From NCBI GenBank assembly GCA_023228825.1, contig JALOAL010000006.1, positions 104,585-168,584 on the forward strand: a stretch of 64,000 bases of DNA, written 5' to 3'. A program made the translations under genes and the position numbers. Under the pieces are notes generated by a model, which was not told the DNA's origin, ran no database searches, and saw nothing but the letters and a program-made list of their open reading frames with translations. Of this stretch, positions 39,934 to 48,273 are shown piece by piece; position 1 is the stretch's first letter, and every line of letters starts with the position of its first letter. The stretch comes from Dehalococcoidia bacterium (GTDB lineage: Bacteria; Chloroflexota; Dehalococcoidia; UBA2979).

Positions 39934-41337
39934 CTAGAGCGGCGGACGGCGGGTGTGGAAGTCTGTGGCCTGCTGGAAGGCATGACCGATGCGGAGGGCG
40001 AGCGCGTCCTGCCACAGCCCTGTGGTCACCATTAGTCCCGTGGGCAGGTCCTCCGCGTCGAAGCCGTTGGGCACGCTGATCGAGGGCTGGTGGGTCAGGT
40101 CGAAGATCGTGGTGTTCTGGAAGATCACCGGCGGCGCCTGGTCCCGCGTGGGGTCCGGGTCAATCCCGAACGCGGTGATGGGCGAGGTGGGCAGTACGTA
40201 TCCGTCCAGCCGCTCCTCACGCAGGCAGCGCTCGAACGCCCGCTCGATGCGCTTGCGGGCGTCCAGTTCGCGCGCGTAGACCCACGCCGGCACCGTGCCG
40301 CCGGGCTCGATGCGGCTGCGGACGGGCGCGCCGATCTGGGAGACGCTGCGGGACATCAGGTGCTCCGCGTAGTCGTACGCCTCCACGCGCATGATGTTCA
40401 GGATGTGGTTCCGCCAGTCCTCCTCCCCGGCCATGGGCTCCGCGCGCGTGACCTCCACGCCCAGCGAGCGCAGGGTGTCCAGCGACGCCTCGAAGTTGGC
40501 ATGCACGGCGGGCGTGGTGTTCCAGGAGAGGGAGGGGATGACCGCCAGCCGCAGGCCCCGCACGTCGCCGTGCAGGGCCGCCGTGAAGTCCTCGGCCGGG
40601 CGTTCCACGCTGTCCAGGTCGCGTTCGTCGTAGCCCTGGAGGGCGTTGAGCATGAGGGCGCAGTCGTGCGCGGTGCGGGCCATGGGGCCCGCGTGGTCCA
40701 GGGTGTGTGAGAGGGGGATGATGCCCGCGCGGCTGACGAGGCCGTAGGTGGGCTTGTGCCCGGTGACGCCGCAGAACGCAGCGGGGATGCGGATGGAGCC
40801 GCCCGTGTCCGTGCCCAGCGCCCCCAGTGCGCTGCCCACTGCGAGGGCTGCCCCGGAGCCGCCGGAGGATCCCCCGGGCACTCGCTGCAGGTCCCACGGG
40901 TTGTGCGTTGCGCCGTAGTGCATGTTGTTGGTGGTGCCCCCGAAGGCGAGTTCGTGCGTGTTGGTCTTGCCGGTGATGACCGCGCCCGCCCGACGGAGCA
41001 GCGCCACTGCCGCTGCGTCTTCGGAGGGCACGCGGTAGCGGTAGGCGCCCGTGCCGCCGGTGGTGACTACGTCCGCCGTGTCGTACAGGTCCTTCACGGC
41101 CACGGGGATGCCGTCCAGCGGGCCCAGACGCTTGCCTGCGCGGGCGCGGGCCTCTGCCGCCCGGGCGTCCTCGCGCGCGCCCTCTGTCATGCGCGTGACG
41201 TAGGCGTTCAGCGCGGGCTCGGTGGCCTCCATGCGCGAGAGGACGGCCTCCGTCAGCGCGACGGGGGAGAGGCTGCCGGCCTCCAGGCGGGCGGCGGCTT
41301 CGGTGATGGTGAGGTTGTGCAGGGCGTCGTCTGCCAC
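39934..41337 (-). CDS. Amidase-signature family amidase
   Basis: 467 aa. Ser-cisSer-Lys triad: Lys in 'GIPVAVKDLYDT', the Ser pair in 'VPGGSSGGSGAALAVG' and 'GTDTGGSIRIPAAFCGVTGHKPTYG'. It is close in outline to GatA but has no gatB/gatC partner, so a catabolic amidase is more likely. GTG 41337 has GGAGG 7 nt upstream. It ends 24 bp from the murB promoter on the same strand. Confidence 0.92.
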   Translation of the reverse strand: MADDALHNLTITEAAARLEAGSLSPVALTEAVLSRMEATEPALNAYVTRMTEGAREDARAAEARARAGKRLGPLDGIPVAVKDLYDTADVVTTGGTGAYRYRVPSEDAAAVALLRRAGAVITGKTNTHELAFGGTTNNMHYGATHNPWDLQRVPGGSSGGSGAALAVGSALGALGTDTGGSIRIPAAFCGVTGHKPTYGLVSRAGIIPLSHTLDHAGPMARTAHDCALMLNALQGYDERDLDSVERPAEDFTAALHGDVRGLRLAVIPSLSWNTTPAVHANFEASLDTLRSLGVEVTRAEPMAGEEDWRNHILNIMRVEAYDYAEHLMSRSVSQIGAPVRSRIEPGGTVPAWVYARELDARKRIERAFERCLREERLDGYVLPTSPITAFGIDPDPTRDQAPPVIFQNTTIFDLTHQPSISVPNGFDAEDLPTGLMVTTGLWQDALALRIGHAFQQATDFHTRRPPL

Positions 41338-41478
41338 GGGCGATCCTCCGCTGGTGCTCCATCGGCAGCCTAGCGCCTCCCTTTCGGTGGTGTGGGAACC
41401 CCTGGCAGTGTGAGGCCGTCTGCGGGTGCGAGGGCTGGCGTGCGCGCGGCCGGGCGCACGGTGGGGCAACTCGGTGCG

Positions 41479-41508
41479 TTGACCCTGCGCGAGGGGCGCT
41501 CGTACGCT
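41479..41508 (+). promoter_or_regulatory. Promoter TTGACC-N18-TACGCT of the DUF3090 gene
   Basis: -35 TTGACC (41479-41484), 18-bp spacer, -10 TACGCT (41503-41508), giving a leader of about 57 nt before ATG 41572. This is one of the few places with a good -35. Confidence 0.55.
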
Positions 41509-41571
41509 CGCGGGCACACCGCGTCAGGCCGCGCGTGCCACCGCACGACGCGCGATTGAGACAGGATCCCG

Positions 41572-42138
41572 ATGATCGACTTCGGCCTCGTTGACGCCGT
41601 CGACGCGGAAGCGATTGGCCCGCCCGGCAAGCGCACGTTCCGCGTGCGCGCCCGGTCCGAGGACTCGTATGCGGCGCTGTGGCTGGAGAAGGAGCAACTG
41701 GCGCAACTGGGCCGCCTCTTCTCCCAGATCATCGCCGAACGCTCGCGTGAACGCGGCCGCCCCACGGGCGAGGTGGAGCCGGTAGGCAACTTCCCGCAGG
41801 ACGCGCAGGTGGACATGCAGGTCGCGCGCCTGGGCCTGGACTACGACACGGACAGCGAGCGGGTGATCCTGCTGGCGGACGACGCCGCGGCGCTGGAACG
41901 GGGCGGCTCGCCCGCCTTCCGCATGGAGGTCAGCCGCGCGCAGGCGCTAGCGCTGATGCGCGGCATCGACGAGGCGGTGTCCGGCGGTCGCCCGCTCTGT
42001 CCGCTGTGCCATCAACCGCTGGGCGCGGAGGGCGAGCCGCACTTCTGCCCGCCCACCAACGGCCACTCGAAAGACCTCGAAGTCCCGCGCCTGGACGATG
42101 GCGATGACGACGATGACGACGATGGCGACGACGAGTAG
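41572..42138 (+). CDS. DUF3090-family protein
   Basis: 188 aa. The family core is visible: 'IGPPGKRTFRVRARSEDSYAALWLEKEQLAQLGRLFSQII', and the C-terminal zinc-like motif 'CPLCHQPLGAEGEPHFCPPTNGH'. It ends in a run of Asp. Known members occur in Actinobacteria and Chloroflexota; the function is unknown. GGATC lies before ATG 41572, so the ribosome site is weak. Confidence 0.85.
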   Translation: MIDFGLVDAVDAEAIGPPGKRTFRVRARSEDSYAALWLEKEQLAQLGRLFSQIIAERSRERGRPTGEVEPVGNFPQDAQVDMQVARLGLDYDTDSERVILLADDAAALERGGSPAFRMEVSRAQALALMRGIDEAVSGGRPLCPLCHQPLGAEGEPHFCPPTNGHSKDLEVPRLDDGDDDDDDDGDDE

Positions 42139-42156
42139 ACGGGTAGCAGTGCGGGG

Positions 42157-42645
42157 CTAGTCCGTCTCCCTGACGGGCTTCACCAGCAGGACGGAGGCCC
42201 TCGCCGTGTTGCGGGCCACATGGTCCGCGACGGATCCGAGGATGGCGCGTCGGAAGCCCGTGCGGCCGTGGGTGGCCATGACCACCACGTCGCAGCCCAG
42301 TTCGTCGGCGGCCTCTACGATCTGGTCGCCGGGGTTGCCGGAGCGGATCACGGTGGAGACCGTGATGCCCTGCGCCTCCAGGCTCTGCTTCGCCTGCGCC
42401 AGGTTCTCCTCTGCGGCCCGCCGCTGCGCTGTCACTGCGGAGCGCGCCGCCTCCACGGTCACCTCGCCCATGGGCATGGGCTCCACGGCCATGCCGGAGA
42501 CCTGGGAGATCAACTGCGCCTCTGAGTCGACCACCTGTACGAGGACGACCTCCGCGCCGGTCTTTGTCGCCAGTGCGGCGGCGTCATCCATCGCCTCCCG
42601 GGACAGGTCAGAACCGTCCAGTGGGAGCAGGATCTTGGTGAACAT
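42157..42645 (-). CDS. Universal stress protein (UspA)
   Basis: 162 aa. Opening strand 'KILLPLDGSDLSREAMDDAAAL' and nucleotide-binding motif 'ATHGRTGFRRAILGSVADHVA' (G-x2-G-x9-GS) show an ATP-binding Usp. GAGAGGA precedes ATG 42645. It is convergent with the DUF3090 gene. Confidence 0.93.
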   Translation of the reverse strand: MFTKILLPLDGSDLSREAMDDAAALATKTGAEVVLVQVVDSEAQLISQVSGMAVEPMPMGEVTVEAARSAVTAQRRAAEENLAQAKQSLEAQGITVSTVIRSGNPGDQIVEAADELGCDVVVMATHGRTGFRRAILGSVADHVARNTARASVLLVKPVRETD

Positions 42646-42740
42646 ACGGCGTCCTCTCGGGCTTCGGCCCACATCGGTCGGTCGCGCGGATGATAGGCGC
42701 GCTCCTGACGCCACGTCATTCGCGCGTTCCCCGGGACGAC

Positions 42741-42767
42741 GAAGGGGAGCGCCACGCGCTCCCCTTC
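42741..42767 (-). terminator. Hairpin terminator after arsM
   Basis: GAAGGGGAGCGC-cac-GCGCTCCCCTTC, a 12-bp perfect stem, 37 nt beyond the arsM stop on the minus strand. Confidence 0.65.
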
Positions 42768-42803
42768 ACGATCCAGCGGCCGTGCCGAGTATCGAGGACT
42801 CTC

Positions 42804-43751
42804 CTACGCCTTCCGCGCGGTGAGGTAGGCGCTGACCACGCCAGGCGCCGTGGCCTCGTGCTGCGCCTCCACCTGCACGAAGCCCGCTGCGCGGATGGCG
42901 TCCAGGTAGTCCTCCAGAGGCAGCGCGCCGGCGATGCAGCCGGCCCACTGATCTAGGCTCGCGCGCTGGCCCTCGCTCAACTCGCCCACCTGCACCATGT
43001 CCGACACGCCGAGGCGTCCCCCGGCGGCGAGCACACGGAACGCCTCCCGGAAGACCCGAGGCTTGTCTGCGGACAGGTTGATCACGCAATTCGACATAAT
43101 GACGTCGAAGCGGCCCTCCTCGAAGGGGATGTCCTCGATCTCACCGAGGCGGAACCGCACGTTCTCCAGCCCGACCTCCCCGGCGTTGTGCCGTGCGAGG
43201 GCGACCATGTCCGGGGTCATGTCCAGCCCCCACACCTCGCCTGCCTCGCCCACCTGGCGCGCCGCCAGGAAGCAGTCGATGCCCCCGCCGGAGCCGAGGT
43301 CCAGCACGCGCTCGCCCGGCCGGAGGGCGGCGATCGCCAGCGGGTTGCCGCACCCGGCCGAGGCCGCCACCACGCTCTCGGGCAGGGCGGACACGTCCGT
43401 GGCCTCGTACAGCGCGGCGCCGAACTGCTGCCCGGCTGCGGGGTTGCCCTCGGACGCGGCCTGCGCCGAGCCGTCGCAGCAGTCCGGGCCGCAGCAGGAC
43501 TCGTCGGCGGTGGGAGCAGAGGCGGCCGCAGCCTGGAACGAGACGCTCATCGGCTGTGCGGCCGACGCGGCGGTCATGGAGGCCGCGGGCGAGCAGCAGG
43601 CTCCGGCGGCGGCGTCCTCGGCGCTGGCGGGGGCGCAACAGGCGTCCGCGGTGGGGGGTGCACCGGCGGACGCCAGGACGGCGCGCGCGCGTGCGCCGTA
43701 GGTGTCGACCACGGCCCGCTGGATCTCGCGGGCGGACGGGGTATCGGTCAT
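42804..43751 (-). CDS. arsM: Arsenite S-adenosylmethionine methyltransferase with Cys-rich N-terminal extension
   Basis: 315 aa. SAM motif 'VLDLGSGGGIDCFLAARQVG', Cys160 in that motif, Cys222 in 'SNCVINLSADK' and Cys272 in 'AGCIAGALPLEDY' correspond to the three As-binding Cys of ArsM enzymes, which methylate arsenite to volatile or less toxic forms. Unusually, residues 38-92 hold four Cys-Cys pairs (38/39, 52/53, 86/87, 91/92), possibly an extra metalloid-binding segment. TGGAGG precedes ATG 43751. It is divergent from the arsR gene, with an inverted-repeat operator between them. Confidence 0.93.
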   Translation of the reverse strand: MTDTPSAREIQRAVVDTYGARARAVLASAGAPPTADACCAPASAEDAAAGACCSPAASMTAASAAQPMSVSFQAAAASAPTADESCCGPDCCDGSAQAASEGNPAAGQQFGAALYEATDVSALPESVVAASAGCGNPLAIAALRPGERVLDLGSGGGIDCFLAARQVGEAGEVWGLDMTPDMVALARHNAGEVGLENVRFRLGEIEDIPFEEGRFDVIMSNCVINLSADKPRVFREAFRVLAAGGRLGVSDMVQVGELSEGQRASLDQWAGCIAGALPLEDYLDAIRAAGFVQVEAQHEATAPGVVSAYLTARKA

Positions 43752-43799
43752 GGGACGCCTCCACGGGCGCCGGTCGAGCGACCGGGCATGTCGAAATTC

Positions 43800-43841
43800 G
43801 TCGATATCGTTGATCCCGCATCGACTGTTGTCAATATCGAC
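43800..43841. promoter_or_regulatory. Divergent arsenic operator and arsM promoter
   Basis: Inverted repeat GTCGATAT (43800-43807) / ATATCGAC (43834-43841). On the minus strand TTGACA (43834-43829), 17 bp, AACGAT (43811-43806) forms a candidate arsM promoter that both arms overlap. Repression by ArsR is inferred. Confidence 0.6.
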
Positions 43842-43859
43842 GGTCATCGATGGCGATGG

Positions 43860-43865
43860 TACGCT
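43860..43865 (+). promoter_or_regulatory. -10 hexamer TACGCT of arsR
   Basis: TACGCT, 6 nt, ATG 43872, with no Shine-Dalgarno. A leaderless promoter is inferred. Confidence 0.5.
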
Positions 43866-43871
43866 CCTGCC

Positions 43872-44237
43872 ATGAGTACGGACACCCTCCAACCCCTGCC
43901 GATGGCGACCTCGATCGAGGAGATGCAGGCCTGCTGCCCGGACATCCTGGGCGAGGCGATCTCCGAGGACGAGGCGATCGTCGCGGCGCGCGTCTTCAAG
44001 GCGCTGGGCGACCCCACACGTTTGCGCCTGCTCTCCATGATCGCCGCCTCCGAGGGCCAGGAGGCGTGCGTCTGCGACCTCATCGAGCCGGTCGGCCTGG
44101 CGCAGCCCACGGTGAGCCACCACCTGAAGGTGCTGCTGGAGGCCGGCTTGGTGGCCCGCGAGCGCCGCGGCTCCTGGGCCTACTACCGCCTCCGCCCGGA
44201 GGCCGTCACCGCCATCACCCGCGCCCTGGGGGCGTAG
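43872..44237 (+). CDS. arsR: ArsR/SmtB-family metalloregulator
   Basis: 121 aa. Winged helix with the metalloid motif 'ACVCDLIEPVGLAQPTVSHHLKVLLEAGLVARERRG', containing the Cys-Val-Cys pair of As(III)-sensing ArsR; an additional Cys pair lies at the N terminus ('QACCPDILG'). Without arsenite it should repress the divergent arsM through the inverted repeat; binding arsenite releases it. ATG 43872 is set by TACGCT 6 nt upstream; earlier starts overlap arsM. Confidence 0.93.
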   Translation: MSTDTLQPLPMATSIEEMQACCPDILGEAISEDEAIVAARVFKALGDPTRLRLLSMIAASEGQEACVCDLIEPVGLAQPTVSHHLKVLLEAGLVARERRGSWAYYRLRPEAVTAITRALGA

Positions 44238-44299
44238 CGGCACACCCGCGTGCCCGTGCGTGTCCGGTTCTGTCGCGTCGCCCGAGGTGGTGACGCGCG

Positions 44300-44305
44300 T
44301 TACGA
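44300..44305 (+). promoter_or_regulatory. -10 hexamer TACGAT of ilvD
   Basis: TACGAT lies 63 nt before the ilvD ATG, which has its own GAGGAG, so a leader of about 55 nt is expected. No attenuator-like hairpin was noticed in it. Confidence 0.35.
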
Positions 44306-44368
44306 TGCCTCCACTCCGCCGATCTTGACACGCAGCACGCGACAGAGCGCACGCGAGGAGCCTTTCTG

Positions 44369-46048
44369 ATGGCAGATGCATTCGACATGCGGCACCGCAG
44401 CCGCACCATGGTGGACGGCCCGGACCGTGCGGCTGCCCGCTCCTACCTCGCCTCTGTGGGCTACGACCGGGAAGCCTTGAAGAAGCCGCTGGTGATGGTG
44501 GCGCACGAGTGGATCGGCACCATGCCGTGCAACTTCTCGCAGCGCGCGCTGGCGCAGCGCGTGATGGCCGGCATCCGCGCGGCGGGCGGCACGCCCATGG
44601 AGGTGAACACCATCTCCATCTCGGACGGCATCTCCATGGGGACGGAGGGGATGAAGGCCTCCCTCATCTCCCGCGAGGTGATCGCGGACTCCATCGAACT
44701 GTGCGCGGTGGGCTACTCCTTCGACGCGGCCGTGGTGATCGTGGGGTGCGACAAGACGATCCCGGCGGGCGCCATGGCGCTGGCGCGGCTCAACATCCCC
44801 GGCCTGGTGCTGTACTCCGGGTCGATCGATCCGGGCCGCTGGGAGGGCCAGGACGTCACGATCCAGGACGTCTTCGAGGGCGTGGGCCAGCACGCCGCCG
44901 GCAACATGAGCGATGAACGGCTGGCCGCGCTCGAGGCTGCCGCCTGTCCGGGTGCGGGCGCCTGCGGCGCGCAGTACACGGCGAACACGATGGCCACGGT
45001 GATGGAGTTCATGGGCCTCTCGCCCATGGCCTCAGCCACGGTGGGCGCCACGGATCCGCGCAAGGATGACGTGGGCCACCAGGCGGGCGAACTGGTGATG
45101 GACGTGCTGCGGCGCGGCCAGCGGCCGCGAGACATCCTGACCCGCGAGGCGTTCGAGAACGGCATCATCTGCGCCGCCTCCACGGGCGGCTCCACGAACG
45201 TGGTGCTGCACCTGCTTGCCATTGCCGCGGAGGCCGGCGTGCCCCTGGACATCGACGACTTCGACCGCATCTCCGAGGCCACGCCGCTGATCGGCGACCT
45301 GCGGCCGGGCGGGCGTTACGTGGCGCTGGACATGGACCGCGCCGGCGGCACGCCGCTGTTGGCGAAGCGCCTCCTGGAGGCCGGCAAACTCCACGGCGAC
45401 GTGATGACCGTCTCCGGGCGCACCATTGCGGAAGAAGCCGCCGAGGCGCAGGAGGCCGAGGGCCAGGAGGTGATCCTGCCGCCGGAGCAGGCGCTGAAGC
45501 CCACGGGCGGCCTGGTGATCCTGAAGGGCACGCTGGCGCCGAACGGCTGCGTGATCAAGGTCGCCGGCCACGAGCGCCTCTACCACAGCGGCCCCGCCCG
45601 GGTGTTCGAGAGCGAAGAGGACGCCATGGAGGCGGTGCTGGCGAAGCGCATTGTGGCGGGTGACGTGGTGGTCATCCGCAACGAGGGCCCCGTGGGCGGC
45701 CCCGGGATGCGCGAGATGCTTGGCGTCACTGCCGCGCTGGTCGGGGAGGGCCTCGGCGAGACGGTGGCACTGCTGACGGACGGGCGCTTCTCCGGCGCTA
45801 CGCGCGGGCTGATGGCCGGCCACGTGGCCCCGGAAGCGGCCGTGGGTGGCCCCATCGGCGCGGTCGAGGAGGGGGACACGATCACCCTGGACATCAAGAA
45901 TCGCGTCCTGAACCTGGAGGTGGAGCCTGCGGAGGTGCAGCGGCGCCTGGCCGCCCGCAAGCCGCTCCCCTCGCGCTACGAGACCGGCGTCTTCGCCAAG
46001 TACGCCAAACTCGTCTCCCAGGCCGACCAGGGCGCGGTGACGCGGTAG
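44369..46048 (+). CDS. ilvD: Dihydroxy-acid dehydratase
   Basis: 559 aa, full length. Fe-S cysteines in 'TMPCNFSQ', 'VGCDKTIPAGAMALARLN' and 'CPGAGACGAQYTANTMA', plus 'TDGRFSGATRGLMAGHVAPEA' near the C terminus, are standard for IlvD. It dehydrates 2,3-dihydroxy-3-methyl acids in valine and isoleucine synthesis. GAGGAG precedes ATG 44369. No other ilv genes lie next to it. Confidence 0.95.
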   Translation: MADAFDMRHRSRTMVDGPDRAAARSYLASVGYDREALKKPLVMVAHEWIGTMPCNFSQRALAQRVMAGIRAAGGTPMEVNTISISDGISMGTEGMKASLISREVIADSIELCAVGYSFDAAVVIVGCDKTIPAGAMALARLNIPGLVLYSGSIDPGRWEGQDVTIQDVFEGVGQHAAGNMSDERLAALEAAACPGAGACGAQYTANTMATVMEFMGLSPMASATVGATDPRKDDVGHQAGELVMDVLRRGQRPRDILTREAFENGIICAASTGGSTNVVLHLLAIAAEAGVPLDIDDFDRISEATPLIGDLRPGGRYVALDMDRAGGTPLLAKRLLEAGKLHGDVMTVSGRTIAEEAAEAQEAEGQEVILPPEQALKPTGGLVILKGTLAPNGCVIKVAGHERLYHSGPARVFESEEDAMEAVLAKRIVAGDVVVIRNEGPVGGPGMREMLGVTAALVGEGLGETVALLTDGRFSGATRGLMAGHVAPEAAVGGPIGAVEEGDTITLDIKNRVLNLEVEPAEVQRRLAARKPLPSRYETGVFAKYAKLVSQADQGAVTR

Positions 46049-46117
46049 GCCGTGGCCGCCCCATCCCCGCGCGACACCAGCCACCCCGGGGCAGGCTGAG
46101 CGCCTCGTGATCCTCCG

Positions 46118-47014
46118 ATGATCCTGGTCGCGGGGGCCAGTGGGTGCGTGGGGAGCGCGCTGGTCGCCGACCTGCAGCGCCATCCCGGGCCGTCCGGTAC
46201 GCCTCGGCACATCCGTGCCTTCGTGCGGCGGGAGTTCGACGCCGTGCGGCTGCGCGACCAGGGCGTGGAGGCGGTGACGGGCGACCTGGTCACCGGCCGC
46301 GGCGTGGACGAGGCGATGCGCGGCGTCCGCACGCTGGTCTACCTGGTGGACACGCGCGACCACGATGGCGACATCGTCACGAACGACCTGGAGGCGGTGC
46401 AGCACACGCTGATCGCCGCGCGCGCGGCCGGCGTGTCGCGCGTGGTCGCGCTGTCGCACGTCGCCGCGGCGGAGGACGCGCGTTCGCGCTACCTCGTGGC
46501 GCGGTGGGCGGTGGAACTGGCGGTGACGCAGTCCGGGCTGGACTGGCTCATCCTGCGAGCGCCGATCATCCTGGGGCAGGGGTGCACGCCGTGGACGCTG
46601 CTGCAGCGGCTGGTGGACCGTTCGCCGGTGGTGCCGCTGTTTCGCTGGCGGCGGGTGGAGGTGGAGCCGGTTGCGCTCTCGGACGTGGTGGAGGCGCTGC
46701 GGCTGGCGGTGGACGAACGGGAGCGCTCCGGGCAGTCGTTCGACGTCACCGGCGCCTCGCGCATTGACTTCGGACGCCTCGTGCGGGGGTGGGGGCGCGC
46801 CTCGGGTGCGCGGCGGCTGTACGTGCCGCTGCCCGGCTGGGGGACGCGCGAGTTGACGGCGGCGGGCTGGACCGTGGCCCGCCTGCCTCGAGACGAGTCG
46901 CGGCTGCTGGTGGAGACGTTGCAGGAGCGCCAGGTGTGCACGGATCCCTCGCGGCGCTTCCCGCTGGGCCGCCGGCCGCTGACGTACGAGGCGGCCCTGT
47001 CCCTCCTGCGCTAG
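46118..47014 (+). CDS. NAD(P)-binding protein, atypical SDR (NmrA/complex I NDUFA9-like)
   Basis: 298 aa. Rossmann start 'ILVAGASGCVGSALVADL', 'AFVRREFDAVRLRDQGVEAVTGDL', 'RVVALSHVAAAE' and 'LILRAPIILGQG' fit the atypical SDR group lacking the classical Tyr-x3-Lys. These proteins act as redox sensors or epimerase-like enzymes. A GGAT-type site is weak before ATG 46118. A 9-bp hairpin follows the stop. Confidence 0.85.
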   Translation: MILVAGASGCVGSALVADLQRHPGPSGTPRHIRAFVRREFDAVRLRDQGVEAVTGDLVTGRGVDEAMRGVRTLVYLVDTRDHDGDIVTNDLEAVQHTLIAARAAGVSRVVALSHVAAAEDARSRYLVARWAVELAVTQSGLDWLILRAPIILGQGCTPWTLLQRLVDRSPVVPLFRWRRVEVEPVALSDVVEALRLAVDERERSGQSFDVTGASRIDFGRLVRGWGRASGARRLYVPLPGWGTRELTAAGWTVARLPRDESRLLVETLQERQVCTDPSRRFPLGRRPLTYEAALSLLR

Positions 47015-47441
47015 CCCGATCTCACGCAAGCGTTCGGATTCCGATAGATGCGGCGTCATACGCCGCATGCCTTCGTGATGCTGCATGCGAGACAACACAT
47101 GCATCGGCAGGGCAGGCCCGCAGACCAGCGGGACGTCCCGGATAACGCCGGAAATATCAACGCATTGCAGAACCATAGAAACCCGGAGAAGCGACGAACG
47201 TACCAGCCGGATCGTCGTTTCAGTCAGTGGAAGACGAAGGACGGTCGCTCGCGCGCCGCTTCTTCTCCGACCATCGTTCAGGCGCTTCGGTCTCGCCGCC
47301 GCAACCAACGAGCCGACCCCGCTACCTCGCGGCGGCGGGACCGGAGCCAACTTCCCCCCTGGATCCAACTACGGGTGCGACGAACGCAGGACGAGGCCAC
47401 CCCGCCTTCGTTTGTGCCCACTCGGGTGGGGGCGTGCTCGG
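47015..47441. other. 427-bp intergenic region, no gene recognised
   Basis: Begins with the hairpin ATGCGGCGT-cat-ACGCCGCAT (47048-47068), a likely terminator for the gene to the left. Bases 47140-47240 are markedly richer in A and T than the surroundings. Open frames crossing it show no protein-like character. Confidence 0.4.
47048..47068 (+). terminator. Hairpin after the NAD(P)-binding gene
   Basis: ATGCGGCGT-cat-ACGCCGCAT, 9-bp perfect stem, 34 nt beyond the stop codon; no U-tract. Confidence 0.5.
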
Positions 47442-48236
47442 CTAGTCCCCCAGGACGGCGCGCCAGGCGCCAGCGCCGAAGCCGCCGTCCAGGTGCAGCA
47501 CCTGGCCCACCAGCATGGGCGCCTGGTCCGAGCACACCCACGCCACCGCCGCTGCCAGGTCTTCCGGCGCCACGTTGCGCCCCGCTGGGACGTGCGGGCG
47601 CACGCGGTTGCTGATGTCTGTCCGGTAGGAGTGTTCGCCCTCGGAGCCCTCTACCCAGCCGGCGGAGACGCCGTTCACGCGGATACCGCGGGGGGCGAGT
47701 TCCACCGCCAGGTAAATCGTGAGCGACTCCAGGGCCGCCTTGCTCACGCCCACGGCGGAGTAGTCCGGCATGTAGTGGTGCGAGCCGGGGGACAGCAGGT
47801 TCACGATGGCGCCGCCGCCTCTGGTCTCCATCATCGGGGCGGCGGCCTGTGCGGCCTGCCACGGGCCGAAGAGGTTCACGTCCATGGTGCGGTGCAGGTG
47901 CTTGGGGCGCTGCTCCACGGCGGGTCGAGGCCGCTCCAGGCCTCGGGCGGCGTTGTTCACCAGGATGTCCAGGCCGCCCGGCTCCACGTGCGCGAAGACG
48001 GCCGCCAGGTCCTCCTCGCGGCCCACGTCGCCGGGGACGGTCTCCGCGGCCACGCCCAGGGAGCGGCAGTCCGCGGCGGTCTGCTCCGCCGCTTCGACAG
48101 AACGCGCGTAGTTCACCACCACATCGCATCCCTCGCGGGCCAGCCTCAGCGCGATCGCCCGGCCAATGCCGCGCGATCCGCCGAGGATGAGCGCGCGTTT
48201 GCCACGGAGGGAAGGGTAGGTTGGCTCAAGAGTCAT
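47442..48236 (-). CDS. Short-chain dehydrogenase, enoyl-ACP reductase (FabL)-like
   Basis: 264 aa. Rossmann motif 'ALILGGSRGIGRAIALRLAREG', 'LDILVNNAARGL', and an active site with Ser in 'NLLSPGSHHY' and Tyr-x6-Lys ('YSAVGVSK'), the spacing used by FabI/FabL enoyl reductases. Ends 'LVGQVLHLDGGFGAGAW'. ATG 48236 follows CATACT by 6 nt without a ribosome site. It probably reduces an enoyl thioester. Confidence 0.88.
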   Translation of the reverse strand: MTLEPTYPSLRGKRALILGGSRGIGRAIALRLAREGCDVVVNYARSVEAAEQTAADCRSLGVAAETVPGDVGREEDLAAVFAHVEPGGLDILVNNAARGLERPRPAVEQRPKHLHRTMDVNLFGPWQAAQAAAPMMETRGGGAIVNLLSPGSHHYMPDYSAVGVSKAALESLTIYLAVELAPRGIRVNGVSAGWVEGSEGEHSYRTDISNRVRPHVPAGRNVAPEDLAAAVAWVCSDQAPMLVGQVLHLDGGFGAGAWRAVLGD

Positions 48237-48242
48237 TGGCGA

Positions 48243-48248
48243 AGTATG
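48243..48248 (-). promoter_or_regulatory. -10 hexamer CATACT of the FabL-like gene
   Basis: CATACT, 6 nt, ATG on the minus strand. A leaderless promoter is inferred. Confidence 0.4.
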
Positions 48249-48273
48249 GCCTGTGGACGCGGGTCGTGCACGG

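Noticed and set aside
39934..41337. Assignment as gatA
   Set aside because: No gatB or gatC adjoins, and amidase-signature motifs alone do not distinguish GatA from catabolic amidases.
45032..47368. 778-codon open frame on the minus strand
   Set aside because: Runs opposite ilvD and the NAD(P)-binding gene and into the intergenic region; no protein character.
47048..47614. 188-codon plus-strand frame over the intergenic region
   Set aside because: Very Arg- and Pro-rich, overlaps the FabL-like gene in antisense, and starts inside a hairpin.
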